Assembly (NCBI GenBank): GCA_964625575.1
Contig: CAZVBQ010000003.1
Location: forward strand, 186,001-250,000
Reading direction: 5' to 3'
Length of the DNA: 64,000 nucleotides
Origin: UTCHB3 sp964625575
GTDB lineage: Bacteria; Bacteroidota; Ignavibacteria; Ignavibacteriales; Ignavibacteriaceae
Shown here: positions 9,177-17,595 of the stretch, piece after piece
Layout: every line of letters begins with the position of its first letter
How positions within the stretch are numbered: the stretch's first letter is position 1
The notes under the pieces: generated by a model
The model's input: the letters and a program-made list of their open reading frames with translations, nothing else
Database searches by the model: none
Told to the model about the DNA's origin: nothing
Made by a program: the position numbers and the translations under genes

Positions 9177-10004
9177 CTATTTTTTAAATTGGTGAAATGA
9201 TGAGCCCATTATACCTGTGGCGGCAAGGGCAATGATCGCGGCAACAAAGCCCACGACAGAAAATATCATGAACTTTTTCCCGTACAAACCGGATGTGAAT
9301 CTTACCACTATTCCGGATCCATAAATGAGCCACACTGCCCCTGTCATGAGAAGTTTTGGATCAAGCAGACTGTAATCAGGGAACGCCTGTGGCAACCAGA
9401 CCGTGCCTATAACAATGGCAACGGTCAGAAGCGCGAAACCAACAAATATCGAATTAACTGAAAGCCGTTCGAGCATCTCAAGGCTTGGAAGTCTGTTGAA
9501 TATCAACCCAAACTGGTTCAGCTTAATCCGCTTGTACTGGACAGTGAACAGTATTGAGTAAACTGCCGATATCGTAATTCCGGCGTATCCCAAAAGGGCT
9601 GAAATAACGTGAAGACCGAGCAACCTGTTACGCAACACTCCCGGTACATCCACAAGGTCTTCAATGAACAACGAGGAGATCGTCTGAAATATCAAAGATA
9701 TTACAATGATGAAAGCCCCGGTTGCCCTGATATCCGACGAAAGCTCGATCAGAAAATATGAGAATGCCAGCGAAAACGCCAGTACCGTGAATATTTCAAA
9801 CTTTGTGGTGATCGGAGGATGGTCAAAGTGTATCGTCCAAAACAGCAGATAGGCCGTGTGAATTATCAGCGTAACAAACAGAAACACGCGTTTCACATTG
9901 TGAAGTGCGGGTTTATCTTTGTAAAAATCGATAAGATAAACCGCAAAAACTACCGCGTAAAGCAGCGGCAGGGTTACGTTCAGAAGTTTTATTGTTTCCA
10001 GCAT
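9177..10004 (-). CDS. CcsA/HemX-like integral membrane protein
   Basis: Membrane protein of 275 residues with about eight hydrophobic segments, beginning at residue 7 and ending near residue 265. Conserved parts match the cytochrome c assembly family: HPPITTKFEIFTVLAF in the first third, LLGLHVISALLGYAGI in the middle, and a terminal helix with MGSSFHQF. The tryptophan-rich haem motif of true CcsA/CcmC is not visible, so this is closer to the HemX subgroup that often precedes hemA, where a role in haem handling or HemA level control is known for B. subtilis. It is the first gene of the haem operon. Function here is inferred from family and position. Confidence 0.8.
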   Translation of the reverse strand: MLETIKLLNVTLPLLYAVVFAVYLIDFYKDKPALHNVKRVFLFVTLIIHTAYLLFWTIHFDHPPITTKFEIFTVLAFSLAFSYFLIELSSDIRATGAFIIVISLIFQTISSLFIEDLVDVPGVLRNRLLGLHVISALLGYAGITISAVYSILFTVQYKRIKLNQFGLIFNRLPSLEMLERLSVNSIFVGFALLTVAIVIGTVWLPQAFPDYSLLDPKLLMTGAVWLIYGSGIVVRFTSGLYGKKFMIFSVVGFVAAIIALAATGIMGSSFHQFKK

Positions 10005-10027
10005 CGGATTTTATTTTTTTTCTGTAG

Positions 10028-10035
10028 CAAATATA
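10028..10035 (-). promoter_or_regulatory. Bacteroidota-type -7 element of the haem operon
   Basis: On the minus strand this reads TATATTTG, an exact match to TAnnTTTG, about 24 bases before the hemX-like start. No clear TTTG upstream element was found at the usual spacing, so the assignment rests on the -7 box and position. Confidence 0.45.
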
Positions 10036-10057
10036 TGAAAAATCCCTTAGAAATGGG

Positions 10058-10088
10058 TTTGTTGATATACTGTTATTTATTAAATTTA
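10058..10088 (+). promoter_or_regulatory. Bacteroidota-type promoter for the OB-fold lipoprotein
   Basis: TTTG at 10058-10061, a 19-base spacer, then TAAATTTA at 10081-10088. The start codon is about 90 bases further on. A near-exact 15-base direct repeat (CTGTTATTTnTTAAA) occurs at 10070-10084 and 10134-10148 and may be a regulator site. Confidence 0.5.
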
Positions 10089-10179
10089 CAATCCATTTCA
10101 ACAATTATTTTTTTAATTTAGCACCTAAAATAACTGTTATTTCTTAAAAAATTCAACCAAAAAGATAACCGGAAATAAG

Positions 10180-10911
10180 ATGAAAAAAGCAGCTTTAGCC
10201 ATATTGGCGATCGCCTTCCTTTTCGCGGGATGCGGTAAAGAAGAACCAAAGAAACCAGAAGCACCCGGCGCGGCCAATGTAAGAGGCGGCAAGGTACTCG
10301 AAATAATACAAACCACCACTTACACCTATGCCAAACTTGAAGAAGAAGGTAAAGGTGAAATTTGGATAGCGGTTCCAAAGATCGATGTAAAAGAAGGTGA
10401 AAACATCTTCTTTACCCAGTCAATGGAAATGAAAAATTTTGAAGGCAAAGAAGCCGGAAGAACATTTGAAAGCATTCTTTTCGTTCAGGATCCAGCGAAA
10501 GACAAGGCAACTTTCGGCGGTCAGGCAGGCGGACCAAGCGATATTCCGAAGGATTTCAAACATCCTGAGCAGGAAACCGCTCCAAAAGAAGAAGTTAAAG
10601 TTGAAAAAGCCGCCGGTGGTGTTACCGTTGCTGATATCTTCACAAAGAAGAATGAGCTGAAAGACAAAACTGTTAAGATCCGTGGCAAGGTTACCAAAGT
10701 TAACGAAGGTATCATGAACACCAACTGGATTCACATTCAGGATGGTACATCATCAGGAAAGGATTTCGATCTTACTTTAACTTCAGCGGAAGCTCCAAAA
10801 GTTGGTCAGACCATCCTCGTTGAAGGAAAACTTTCAGTTGACAAGGATTTCGGCGCCGGATACAAGTACAATGTAATCATTGAAGAAGCCAAGATCCTCG
10901 AGAAAAAATAA
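10180..10911 (+). CDS. Lipoprotein with NrfJ-like and OB-fold domains
   Basis: Exported lipoprotein of 243 residues; signal peptide ends in the lipobox LFAGC (Cys18). Residues about 36-103 (GKVLEIIQTTTYTYAKL to ILFVQD) resemble the small domain found in NrfJ-type proteins. A Pro/Lys/Glu-rich linker follows, then residues about 148-243 form an OB-fold (VKIRGKVTKVNEGIMNTNWI, LVEGKLSVDKDFG), as in periplasmic nucleic-acid-binding-like proteins. The ATG is preceded by CCGGAAATAAG. It is transcribed away from the haem operon. Substrate unknown; a role linked to cytochrome assembly is only a guess from its neighbours. Confidence 0.75.
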   Translation: MKKAALAILAIAFLFAGCGKEEPKKPEAPGAANVRGGKVLEIIQTTTYTYAKLEEEGKGEIWIAVPKIDVKEGENIFFTQSMEMKNFEGKEAGRTFESILFVQDPAKDKATFGGQAGGPSDIPKDFKHPEQETAPKEEVKVEKAAGGVTVADIFTKKNELKDKTVKIRGKVTKVNEGIMNTNWIHIQDGTSSGKDFDLTLTSAEAPKVGQTILVEGKLSVDKDFGAGYKYNVIIEEAKILEKK

Positions 10912-10924
10912 CCCCCTCTTTTTA

Positions 10925-10961
10925 GTTCCTGAGCACTTGAATATTTCAAATGCTCAGGAAC
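10925..10961 (+). terminator. Hairpin terminator after the OB-fold lipoprotein
   Basis: GTTCCTGAGCA (10925-10935) pairs with TGCTCAGGAAC (10951-10961), and the interior TTGAA/TTCAA extends the stem. It starts 13 bases after the stop codon. The following T run is weak (ATTTAATTT). Confidence 0.6.
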
Positions 10962-10974
10962 ATTTAATTTGCTT

Positions 10975-11084
10975 CTCCACTCCCCTCTGTCACTTCGTGA
11001 CACTCCCGCGGAGATGCCTTCGGCAGTGTTCAAGACATCTAATCTTGTTAATCTTTTCAAATCCTGTTAATCGTGTTCAACAAT
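10975..11084. repeat. Intergenic hairpin/tandem element, copy A
   Basis: Contains the perfect hairpin TGTCAC-TTC-GTGACA (10988-11002), a GC core CTCCCGCGGAG followed by ATGCCTTCGGC, then two imperfect 19-20 base units built around TGTTAATC/TTGTTAATC. The core resembles copy B at 12880-12925 in the same orientation, and the two copies flank the AAA-ATPase gene. Confidence 0.5.
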
Positions 11085-12797
11085 TCAGCACTCTGCTACG
11101 GTGTAACCCGATTTCCCAACAAAAATTATAGCGAATGTTTTGCAATCCAATCCTTCTGATGTGAGTTCAGCTTTGTATCTGGTAACCTGCTCAATTGCTT
11201 TAGCCTTTTCCGCTTCCAGGTTCTCTTTGCTGCTCTTTTTCAGGTATTTCAGTTCAAGAAGAAAGTTGTCTTTCCCGGGGTTAAGTTTTGTCGGGATAAG
11301 TAAAAGATCGGCATATCCCGAGTTGTTCTCATGCTCACTCTTCACGAAATAGGCGTTATTCCCCATCAGAAGGGTCATGAAGATCATCTTTATGTTCTTC
11401 TCGCTGAACTTTTGCAGATCACGATTTGAGAGATTCTTCAGGATGGAATGGACATACTCCACCAGATTGTCAACCTTCCCTTCCCTGAACATTTGCATGA
11501 TCGAACGGTCGATTTTCGTATTATCGTAAAGAAGTTGTTTCTCAGTGGTGAAAACATACCTGAAATATTCCCAGTACATCTGTTTTATTACATAATTCGG
11601 GATAACATAATTGTATGAATTCACTACGGCATCTTCAATAGTAAGCAATCCATTATAAAAGAGCAAAGAGACTGCTTCAGTTTTTGTATACGGAAGTTCG
11701 AAATTGTATTGAAGTGTCAGTCTTTCAGATATTTTTGTGGTTTCCAGAACCTCCTGAATTATTTGGTCTGATAACTCTTGGGGCAGCGGCGCGAGAATGT
11801 TTGATATCTTCTTATAATCCGATGTCACATTGTGATCTGCCATTTCGTCGGGATATTCATACCGCCTTGAAAATTGCGACAGAAATGAGATTACCATTTG
11901 GGGATTGTACAATTTCTGATCAGCGTCTTTAGAAAACCTGCTGCCGTTGTACCAGGAACGCATGTCAGAAATTACTGTATCAAGATTGAATTTCCCCGCT
12001 TCGTATACTGTATTTTCAATCAATACACGCAATTCAGACTCTGTAAATCCTGCCATGTTATGAAAATCAGAATCGAGAGTGATATTTTGTGCCACATTAA
12101 ATCCGCTGGTCATGCTGTCGAGGGTAACAGGGGTAACTCCGGTGGCGAAAAAGCGATCGACAACCCCCTCTCCCATATAGATTTTTATCGTCTCGTAAAA
12201 CTTTCTGACCCATCCATTACGGGACACCACTTCCTTGAAATGATTTAAGTTAAAAGAAAACAACTCATTCGTGAAATGGTCGTATTCGTCAATAAGGATA
12301 TATATTTTCCCTTGCGGTACTGTTTGCGTGAACATCGAGATGAATTTCTTAAACATCTCAACATTTCCTTTTATCGCAAGAACTGAAGCTACTTCATCCT
12401 TTGAGAACAAGCGGTAAGCTATCGTGAAATCTTGAATCCCCCTCTCAATCTCCGCGTCAAAATTATGAATAATTTCCGCCTCTGTTTGAGTATTTATTCC
12501 GCTAAAATTGAATTTTAGTATGTAATAACTGTTCCGGAGTGGTGTGGCATTTCCCGACTTGCCTACATGATACTCGCCAAACAGTTCTTCGAACCGGTCT
12601 TTGTGCTGAATACCATAGTAATACTCAAGCACCGAGAGAAGAAGTGATTTCCCAAACCTGCGGGGACGAAGGAAGAAGAGATACTTGAAGTTCAATTCCT
12701 CTAATTTGATTATAAATTGAGTTTTATCAACAAAATACGCGTTCTCTGAAATCAGAGTTGCATAATTTGATGTCAGGGATGGAATTCTCTTCTTCAT
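11085..12797 (-). CDS. AAA-ATPase-like / PD-(D/E)XK nuclease superfamily protein (DUF1703 type)
   Basis: 570 residues from the ATG at 12797; the frame is open further upstream but family members begin at this MKKRIPSL-type start. The N-terminal ATPase half has the family's modified P-loop RPRRFGKSLLL near residue 46 and the Walker B-like IYILIDEYDHF. The C-terminal half has the nuclease-like core GYADLLLI followed by LLELKYLK and Q..RYK. The family is abundant, patchily spread between bacteria, and has no established function. The gene is a singleton with repeat elements on both sides, which fits acquisition by transfer. Confidence 0.85.
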   Translation of the reverse strand: MKKRIPSLTSNYATLISENAYFVDKTQFIIKLEELNFKYLFFLRPRRFGKSLLLSVLEYYYGIQHKDRFEELFGEYHVGKSGNATPLRNSYYILKFNFSGINTQTEAEIIHNFDAEIERGIQDFTIAYRLFSKDEVASVLAIKGNVEMFKKFISMFTQTVPQGKIYILIDEYDHFTNELFSFNLNHFKEVVSRNGWVRKFYETIKIYMGEGVVDRFFATGVTPVTLDSMTSGFNVAQNITLDSDFHNMAGFTESELRVLIENTVYEAGKFNLDTVISDMRSWYNGSRFSKDADQKLYNPQMVISFLSQFSRRYEYPDEMADHNVTSDYKKISNILAPLPQELSDQIIQEVLETTKISERLTLQYNFELPYTKTEAVSLLFYNGLLTIEDAVVNSYNYVIPNYVIKQMYWEYFRYVFTTEKQLLYDNTKIDRSIMQMFREGKVDNLVEYVHSILKNLSNRDLQKFSEKNIKMIFMTLLMGNNAYFVKSEHENNSGYADLLLIPTKLNPGKDNFLLELKYLKKSSKENLEAEKAKAIEQVTRYKAELTSEGLDCKTFAIIFVGKSGYTVAEC

Positions 12798-12861
12798 CTG
12801 GATTCTCGTAAAGTTCTTCTTTTTCACTTCGAAATATAGGGGTTCCTGAGGAGCAGCGAAC

Positions 12862-12940
12862 TCGCAAATTAACCACACCGCTACTCTCCCGCAGGGATGC
12901 CTTCAGCCTTCAGCCTTCAGCCCTAACCCTTCAACCTTCG
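12862..12940. repeat. Intergenic hairpin/heptamer element, copy B
   Basis: Holds the perfect hairpin TCCC-GCA-GGGA followed by ATGCCTTCAGCC and three tandem TTCAGCC heptamers ending near 12922. The core matches copy A at about 11005-11030 in about three of four positions and in the same orientation. Confidence 0.5.
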
Positions 12941-13846
12941 TTAGTTTGCCACTTCCGGTTGCATGTCTTCAGGTTTGGTGGTAAATCTTACCATCAGAGG
13001 ATTTTTACCATCCTGCCCCTTCAGGTCAAGTTTCGAGGTGGCGAGCAAAACAATTTCTCCCGGTTTGACTGATTCGATCGAAAAAACGCAATTCTGGGTT
13101 TCTTTCATTTTATCGGGAATTTTGTAACCTACAAAAGTGCTTTTTCCATTGGTTTTATACCAGTTTTGAGCGTCTGCAACCACTTCATAAAGCTCTGAAG
13201 CCATTAGATTGTAGTACTCGAACAATTTCTGCTGCGACACGGCATTGTGATCCACTTCAAATTTGGGGAATCCGAATTCGGGACTCGAAGAGAAAAGTTG
13301 CGGGTTGTCATAAACGCCGATAAACGCTTCTTTTTTACCCCCTCTTGTATCCAACAAAACACTTAATGGAATAACGACAAACGAACCTGTTCCCTGTGGA
13401 TCCACTTTGTAATTGGCCGCACGGTAAGACAAACCCGGATCACCGTTTACAATCTTCATCTCCTGAAAGAGAGTGGAAGTGAAGCTCTGAAAATTCTTGA
13501 ATGATTTCTCGTTCTTGAAAAGCAACTGAACAAGGTATGGTTCATTTTTCTCGAGATAGAAAAATTTCAGGTCAACGAGATTGCTGACTGAGGTCTCAAA
13601 GGTTCTGAAATTGACCATCGCTGAGTCAAATGTAAATTTCTTGTCAGTAATTTTCGGCTTGGCGGAGGTTTTTAACTTCTGAACCGATGACGGGGCATCA
13701 TACTTGGCAAATGGATCGACTGTTTCACCTTTTATCTGAAACAGGAGCCTGCCTTCGGAAGTCTTTACGAGAAAATCACCTAATTGCGAAAACGCGGTGG
13801 ATGAGAAAACAGCAAGGAACAGAAAAACATACAATTTGCGGATCAT
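12941..13846 (-). CDS. Exported protein of unknown function
   Basis: 301 residues, not recognised. A signal peptide (MIRKLYVFLFLAVFSSTAFS) without a lipobox Cys predicts a periplasmic or secreted soluble protein. The rest is a mixed, beta-rich sequence with no Cys cluster or repeated motif; DFLVKTSEGRLLFQIKGE and YLEKNEPYLVQLLFKNEKS suggest alternating strands. It has its own promoter at 13890-13920 and is a single-gene unit. The start has AAGAACGAAAAGA upstream. No function can be assigned. Confidence 0.75.
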   Translation of the reverse strand: MIRKLYVFLFLAVFSSTAFSQLGDFLVKTSEGRLLFQIKGETVDPFAKYDAPSSVQKLKTSAKPKITDKKFTFDSAMVNFRTFETSVSNLVDLKFFYLEKNEPYLVQLLFKNEKSFKNFQSFTSTLFQEMKIVNGDPGLSYRAANYKVDPQGTGSFVVIPLSVLLDTRGGKKEAFIGVYDNPQLFSSSPEFGFPKFEVDHNAVSQQKLFEYYNLMASELYEVVADAQNWYKTNGKSTFVGYKIPDKMKETQNCVFSIESVKPGEIVLLATSKLDLKGQDGKNPLMVRFTTKPEDMQPEVAN

Positions 13847-13889
13847 TCTTTTCGTTCTTCTTTATTAATGATTTATAAAAACATAAACT

Positions 13890-13920
13890 TAAATTTATGC
13901 AGTTTCCCCGAGAACTCAAA
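13890..13920 (-). promoter_or_regulatory. Bacteroidota-type promoter
   Basis: On the minus strand: TTTG (13920-13917), 19-base spacer, TAAATTTA (13897-13890). The transcript would start near 13883, leaving a leader of roughly 37 bases before the exported-protein gene. Confidence 0.55.
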
Positions 13921-13999
13921 GGCAAGAGTGTTTCTCATACCACCTGAATCCATTTTTTGGTTGATTCATCTGATTAATACTGAAAGAAAATAATTACTG

Positions 14000-14794
14000 A
14001 TGGAACTGATCACACTAACAATTGCATTTGTGATTGGCCTGACACTCGGGCTCACAGGTGCCGGAGGCTCAATACTCGCCGTTCCGGTCTTCACTTATCT
14101 TTTGGGATATGATGTGGTGACCGCTACAACGTATTCCCTGTTTGTGGTTGGCGTTACATCAGTCGCGGGTGCATACAAAAATTACAGTGCCGGGAATATC
14201 GACCTGAAACCCGCGCTCTATTTTGCAGTTCCCTCACTTTTAATGGTGGTTATTAGCCGTGGACTTCTTGTTCCGCTTTTACCTGAATCTATAATGAAGT
14301 TTCAGGGATTCACCCTGCACAGGCAAAACTTGATGATGGGCCTGTTCGCGATCCTGATAGTTTACGCCGGATCAAGGATGATCATCTCTGGGCCGGCGAA
14401 TCCCGCGAAGAGTGAAACCGGGCCGAACGCGCATAACAGACTTTTGATTCAAGGGGCGGTTCTTGGTACGGTTATGGGATTCCTCGGTGCCGGTGGCGGA
14501 TTCATGATTGTTCCCGTTTTGGTGTTGTTCGCGGGAATGGAAATGAAGAAAGCCATCGGCACTTCCCTGCTTATCATATCAGTAAACGCTCTTAGTGGAT
14601 TTGCGGCCGGAATTGGTGCCTTGAAGGAGATCGACTGGGTGGTGCTGATCAAATTTTCAGCCTTAATGATCGCCGGAATTATCGCCGGAGGATATTTTAC
14701 CATCAGGATCAATTCCATGATCTTAAAAAAAGGTTTCGGCGTCTTTATTCTTTTGGTAGCGGCTTACATAGTGCTTAAAGAGTTTTTTATATAA
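14000..14794 (+). CDS. TauE/SafE-family sulfite or sulfur-compound exporter
   Basis: Integral membrane protein of 264 residues with eight predicted helices in two repeats. Each repeat starts with the family's Gly-rich motif: GLTLGLTGAGGSILAVPVF near residue 14 and GTVMGFLGAGGGFMIVPVL near residue 154. The family exports sulfite, sulfoacetate and similar anions. It is 19 bases upstream of a rhodanese and a CstB-like enzyme; the same trio is known in staphylococcal cst sulfide-detoxification operons, so export of sulfite or thiosulfate is a reasonable inference. Confidence 0.9.
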   Translation: MELITLTIAFVIGLTLGLTGAGGSILAVPVFTYLLGYDVVTATTYSLFVVGVTSVAGAYKNYSAGNIDLKPALYFAVPSLLMVVISRGLLVPLLPESIMKFQGFTLHRQNLMMGLFAILIVYAGSRMIISGPANPAKSETGPNAHNRLLIQGAVLGTVMGFLGAGGGFMIVPVLVLFAGMEMKKAIGTSLLIISVNALSGFAAGIGALKEIDWVVLIKFSALMIAGIIAGGYFTIRINSMILKKGFGVFILLVAAYIVLKEFFI

Positions 14795-14813
14795 ATAGAA
14801 TGGAGTAAAAATC

Positions 14814-15164
14814 ATGTTCAGTAGATTGTTTGGAGGCGGAGCGGTTAAAAACCTTAATGCTTCCGAATTTCACGATGGATTCAAAAATGATCCCAACGCG
14901 GTTCTTATTGATGTAAGAACCTCCGGTGAGTATGCCATGGGTTACATCCCCGGCGCAAAAGTTATAGATCTGATGTCACCCAACTTCATGGGACAGATTG
15001 AAAAACTGGATAAATCCAAAAGTTACTACCTGTATTGCAGAAGTGGTAACCGCAGTTATCAGGCAGGTGTAATGATGCACAAAGCAGGGTTTGAGAAGCT
15101 GTTCAACCTTTCCGGCGGCATTATGAGCTGGAAATATGAAATTAAGAACCAGGGAGTGAGATAA
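14814..15164 (+). CDS. Single-domain rhodanese sulfurtransferase
   Basis: 116 residues forming one rhodanese domain. The active-site loop is YCRSGNRS with catalytic Cys75, and DVRTSGEYAMGYIPGA is the CH2-like signature. There is no signal peptide, so it is cytoplasmic. It sits between the TauE-like exporter and the persulfide dioxygenase fusion; its last base overlaps the next ATG (TAATG). It probably carries persulfide sulfur between the other proteins of the module. Confidence 0.92.
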   Translation: MFSRLFGGGAVKNLNASEFHDGFKNDPNAVLIDVRTSGEYAMGYIPGAKVIDLMSPNFMGQIEKLDKSKSYYLYCRSGNRSYQAGVMMHKAGFEKLFNLSGGIMSWKYEIKNQGVR

Positions 15165-16558
15165 TGTTTTTTAAGAATATTTACGAGCCGGGCCTTGCCC
15201 ACGCAAGTTATATTGTAGGTTGCCAGAAAACGGGTGAAGCCCTCGTTATCGACCCCAAAAGGGATGTTGAAGCTTATATTAGAATCGCGGAAGCTGAAAA
15301 ACTCCGGATAACCCACATCGCGGAAACTCATATTCATGCCGACTTTCTTTCCGGTTCGCGGGAACTCGCTGAGCTGACCGGAGCCAAACTCTATCTAAGC
15401 GATGAAGGAGGCGCGGACTGGCAGTACAGCTTCCCACATGTTGGTTTAAAGGATAAAGATTCCTTCATGGTAGGCAATCTTAAAATCGAAGTGATGCACT
15501 CTCCCGGGCATACACCCGAACATATTTCGTTCATTCTCACTGATACCCCAGCTTCGCCACATCCCGTGATGATGTTCACCGGCGATTTTGTGTTCGTTGG
15601 CGATGTTGGAAGACCAGATCTCCTCGAGAAAGCGGCCGGGATCAGCGGCACTTCCGTTACCGGTGCCCGCCAGATGTTTGAGTCACTCAAGAAATTCAAG
15701 GCACTTCCCGATCACATTCAAGTATGGCCCGCGCATGGTGCCGGCTCTGCATGTGGCAAGGCACTCGGTGCCGTACCGAGTTCCACAGTTGGTTATGAAA
15801 AACTTGTTAACTGGGCTCTTCAGATAGACGACGAAGAAAAATTTGTAGAGGCACTGCTTGAGGGACAGCCCGAACCTCCCAAGTATTTCGCGATGATGAA
15901 AAAGCTAAACAAAACCGTTCGACCGCTGCTTACTTCGGTGCCTCAGCCCAAGAAGTTACATACTGCCGGTCTGATTGAAGCGATGGAAAATGGTGTGCAT
16001 CTTGTAGATACCAGAAACAAGATCTCTTTCTCAGGTGGTCACATTCCCGGAAGCATCAATATTCAGGATAATTCCGCGTTCAGCACTTGGGCAGGATGGA
16101 TGCTTAATTATCAGGATCCTTTCATTCTTATCGCGCCTTCGCACAGGGTTGAGGCACTCACAAAAGCACTCATCAGGATAGGACTGGATAACATTTACGG
16201 TTACCTTGATGATATTGAGGAAGTAGTGGGCAACGGAATTGAGCTTGAAACTATGAATCAGTTCAGTTGCGATGACCTTCTGGCTCACAAGGATGGTTCA
16301 TTTGTACTTGACGTAAGAAATGAATCTGAAAGGAAACTTGCCAGAATTGAAGGCTCTCACCACATTTTCGCGGGATACCTTACTGATCATGTGGAAACTC
16401 TTCCTTCAGACAAGACAATTGTTGTTCATTGCGCGGGTGGAGACAGATCAGCAATTGCCGCGAGTCTCCTCCTTTCGATGGGATTCAATAATGTTGCCAA
16501 TCTTACCGGCGGGATCAATGCCTGGATTCAGAACGGCCACCCTGTTGTCTCCGGTTGA
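15164..16558 (+). CDS. CstB-like persulfide dioxygenase fused to two rhodanese domains
   Basis: 464 residues. Residues 1-250 are a metallo-beta-lactamase fold of the persulfide dioxygenase group: ETHIHADF (H56, H58, D60), SPGH (H116) and TGDF (D141). The three mononuclear iron ligands of ETHE1-type enzymes correspond to H56, H116 and D141, all present; the last His of the classical HxHxDH is Phe. Residues about 265-350 are a rhodanese domain without catalytic Cys (IAPSHR in the loop), and about 372-462 an active rhodanese with CAGGDRS (C423). The order dioxygenase, dead rhodanese, live rhodanese is that of CstB, which turns persulfides into thiosulfate. No sulfide:quinone reductase is next to it. 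Confidence 0.88.
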   Translation: MFFKNIYEPGLAHASYIVGCQKTGEALVIDPKRDVEAYIRIAEAEKLRITHIAETHIHADFLSGSRELAELTGAKLYLSDEGGADWQYSFPHVGLKDKDSFMVGNLKIEVMHSPGHTPEHISFILTDTPASPHPVMMFTGDFVFVGDVGRPDLLEKAAGISGTSVTGARQMFESLKKFKALPDHIQVWPAHGAGSACGKALGAVPSSTVGYEKLVNWALQIDDEEKFVEALLEGQPEPPKYFAMMKKLNKTVRPLLTSVPQPKKLHTAGLIEAMENGVHLVDTRNKISFSGGHIPGSINIQDNSAFSTWAGWMLNYQDPFILIAPSHRVEALTKALIRIGLDNIYGYLDDIEEVVGNGIELETMNQFSCDDLLAHKDGSFVLDVRNESERKLARIEGSHHIFAGYLTDHVETLPSDKTIVVHCAGGDRSAIAASLLLSMGFNNVANLTGGINAWIQNGHPVVSG

Positions 16559-16920
16559 AATCGGTAGAAATGTTTTAAAAAAGTTACGCGGATTACACGG
16601 ATGATTCACTGATTACACGGATTTTACATCCGTGAAATCTGCGAACTTGATCGCACTGACTGTGCGACGGGGTCGGGCATAACTCGCGATAAAGAAATAA
16701 AGAGTTCGTGTTATCCTGAATCAGGAAAGTCGAAGAGATACCGAATTATCTTCGCACTTTTGGAGACCTTTTTTAATAAAAGGTTGAGCAGGAGATTTAT
16801 ATCTCTTGACTTTTAACCTTTTATATGTGTAACTTTTAAAACTTCACCTCGCCGCGGCGAGTCACAGCTCACAGCTCACACTTCATAGCTCACTCCGCCG
16901 CAGGCGGATCACACTTTAAA
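16559..16920. repeat. Gene-free block of hairpins and short repeats, copy C
   Basis: No ORF is credible in these 362 bases. It holds: the direct repeat GATTACACGGAT at 16591 and 16611 (20-base period); hairpin CACGGAT/ATCCGTG (16616-16634); hairpin TCGCAC/GTGCGA (16651-16667); nested hairpin ATAAAAGGTT/AACCTTTTAT (16776-16824) with inner GAGAT/ATCTC; a 14-base palindrome (16848-16861); tandem TCACAGC heptamers from 16861; and hairpin TCCGCC-GCA-GGCGGA (16894-16908). The last is shared with copy D at 49155-49170. Confidence 0.6.
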
Positions 16921-17502
16921 TCATTTTCTTTGGTAAACCACTCCCAGACTCAGCTCGGATTTCTCAGGCTTCGAGAGGATGATACCGATCTGTGAACCCG
17001 GTTTGTCATTCCAGTCAGCCGTGAATATCTTGTTTCCGGTCGTAATTCCGGATTCAGGTATTTTCAGGTCATCCGTTTCTGTTGAATCAAGCAGAATGAC
17101 CTCATCAACTGATGGTTTCCCAAGTTCTTTTACAAGGGCACTCTTCACGGTATTATAGGCTGAAACAGCGCCCTCGGGGTCAGCGGCAGAAACTTTGAAT
17201 TTAGCCGTCGCCGAAAAAAGGGTTCCCGATTCATCAAACGAGTAAAATACTTCCCCTTGTTTACCGTAGATCTCACCCGAGTAAATGAGAACAGTGGAAT
17301 CTTCCTTAACGAGCTTGAGCTTTTCCCCCTTTTTAACTTCTTCCGCGGTCATGCCCCATTGTGCCGAGCGAAATCCGGCAACCGCCGCGCCTTCAGAAGT
17401 TTTGTTTTCAGCAGCCGGTTTCTCCTTGCCGCCACATCCCCCGAACAACATGGTTCCAAAGATAATTGTCAGCGCTAAAAATGCCGTGTTAATTTGCTTC
17501 AT
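16921..17502 (-). CDS. Lipoprotein of unknown function
   Basis: 193 residues from the ATG at 17502, which has AAGGACC about eight bases upstream; the open frame extends further but without a better start. The signal peptide ends in the lipobox LFGGC. The mature part begins with a Lys/Glu/Ala-rich linker and then SAQWGMTAEEVKKGE, a pattern seen in small exported proteins that compare predicted and measured flux or in short bacterial lipoproteins of unknown role. No catalytic motif is visible. Function not assigned. Confidence 0.7.
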   Translation of the reverse strand: MKQINTAFLALTIIFGTMLFGGCGGKEKPAAENKTSEGAAVAGFRSAQWGMTAEEVKKGEKLKLVKEDSTVLIYSGEIYGKQGEVFYSFDESGTLFSATAKFKVSAADPEGAVSAYNTVKSALVKELGKPSVDEVILLDSTETDDLKIPESGITTGNKIFTADWNDKPGSQIGIILSKPEKSELSLGVVYQRK

Positions 17503-17595
17503 TGTGAGGTCCTTCCGGGTTGAGTGGCTGCTGAATCCGGCAAACGCGGGATGTTCGCGGCACAAAAGTGAAATTTCTTTTTTTAGTGCTTCAAT

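Noticed and set aside
16776..16824. Rho-independent terminator of the sulfur operon
   Set aside because: It lies over 200 bases past the stop, is AT-rich and has no clean T run; it is listed with the repeat block instead.
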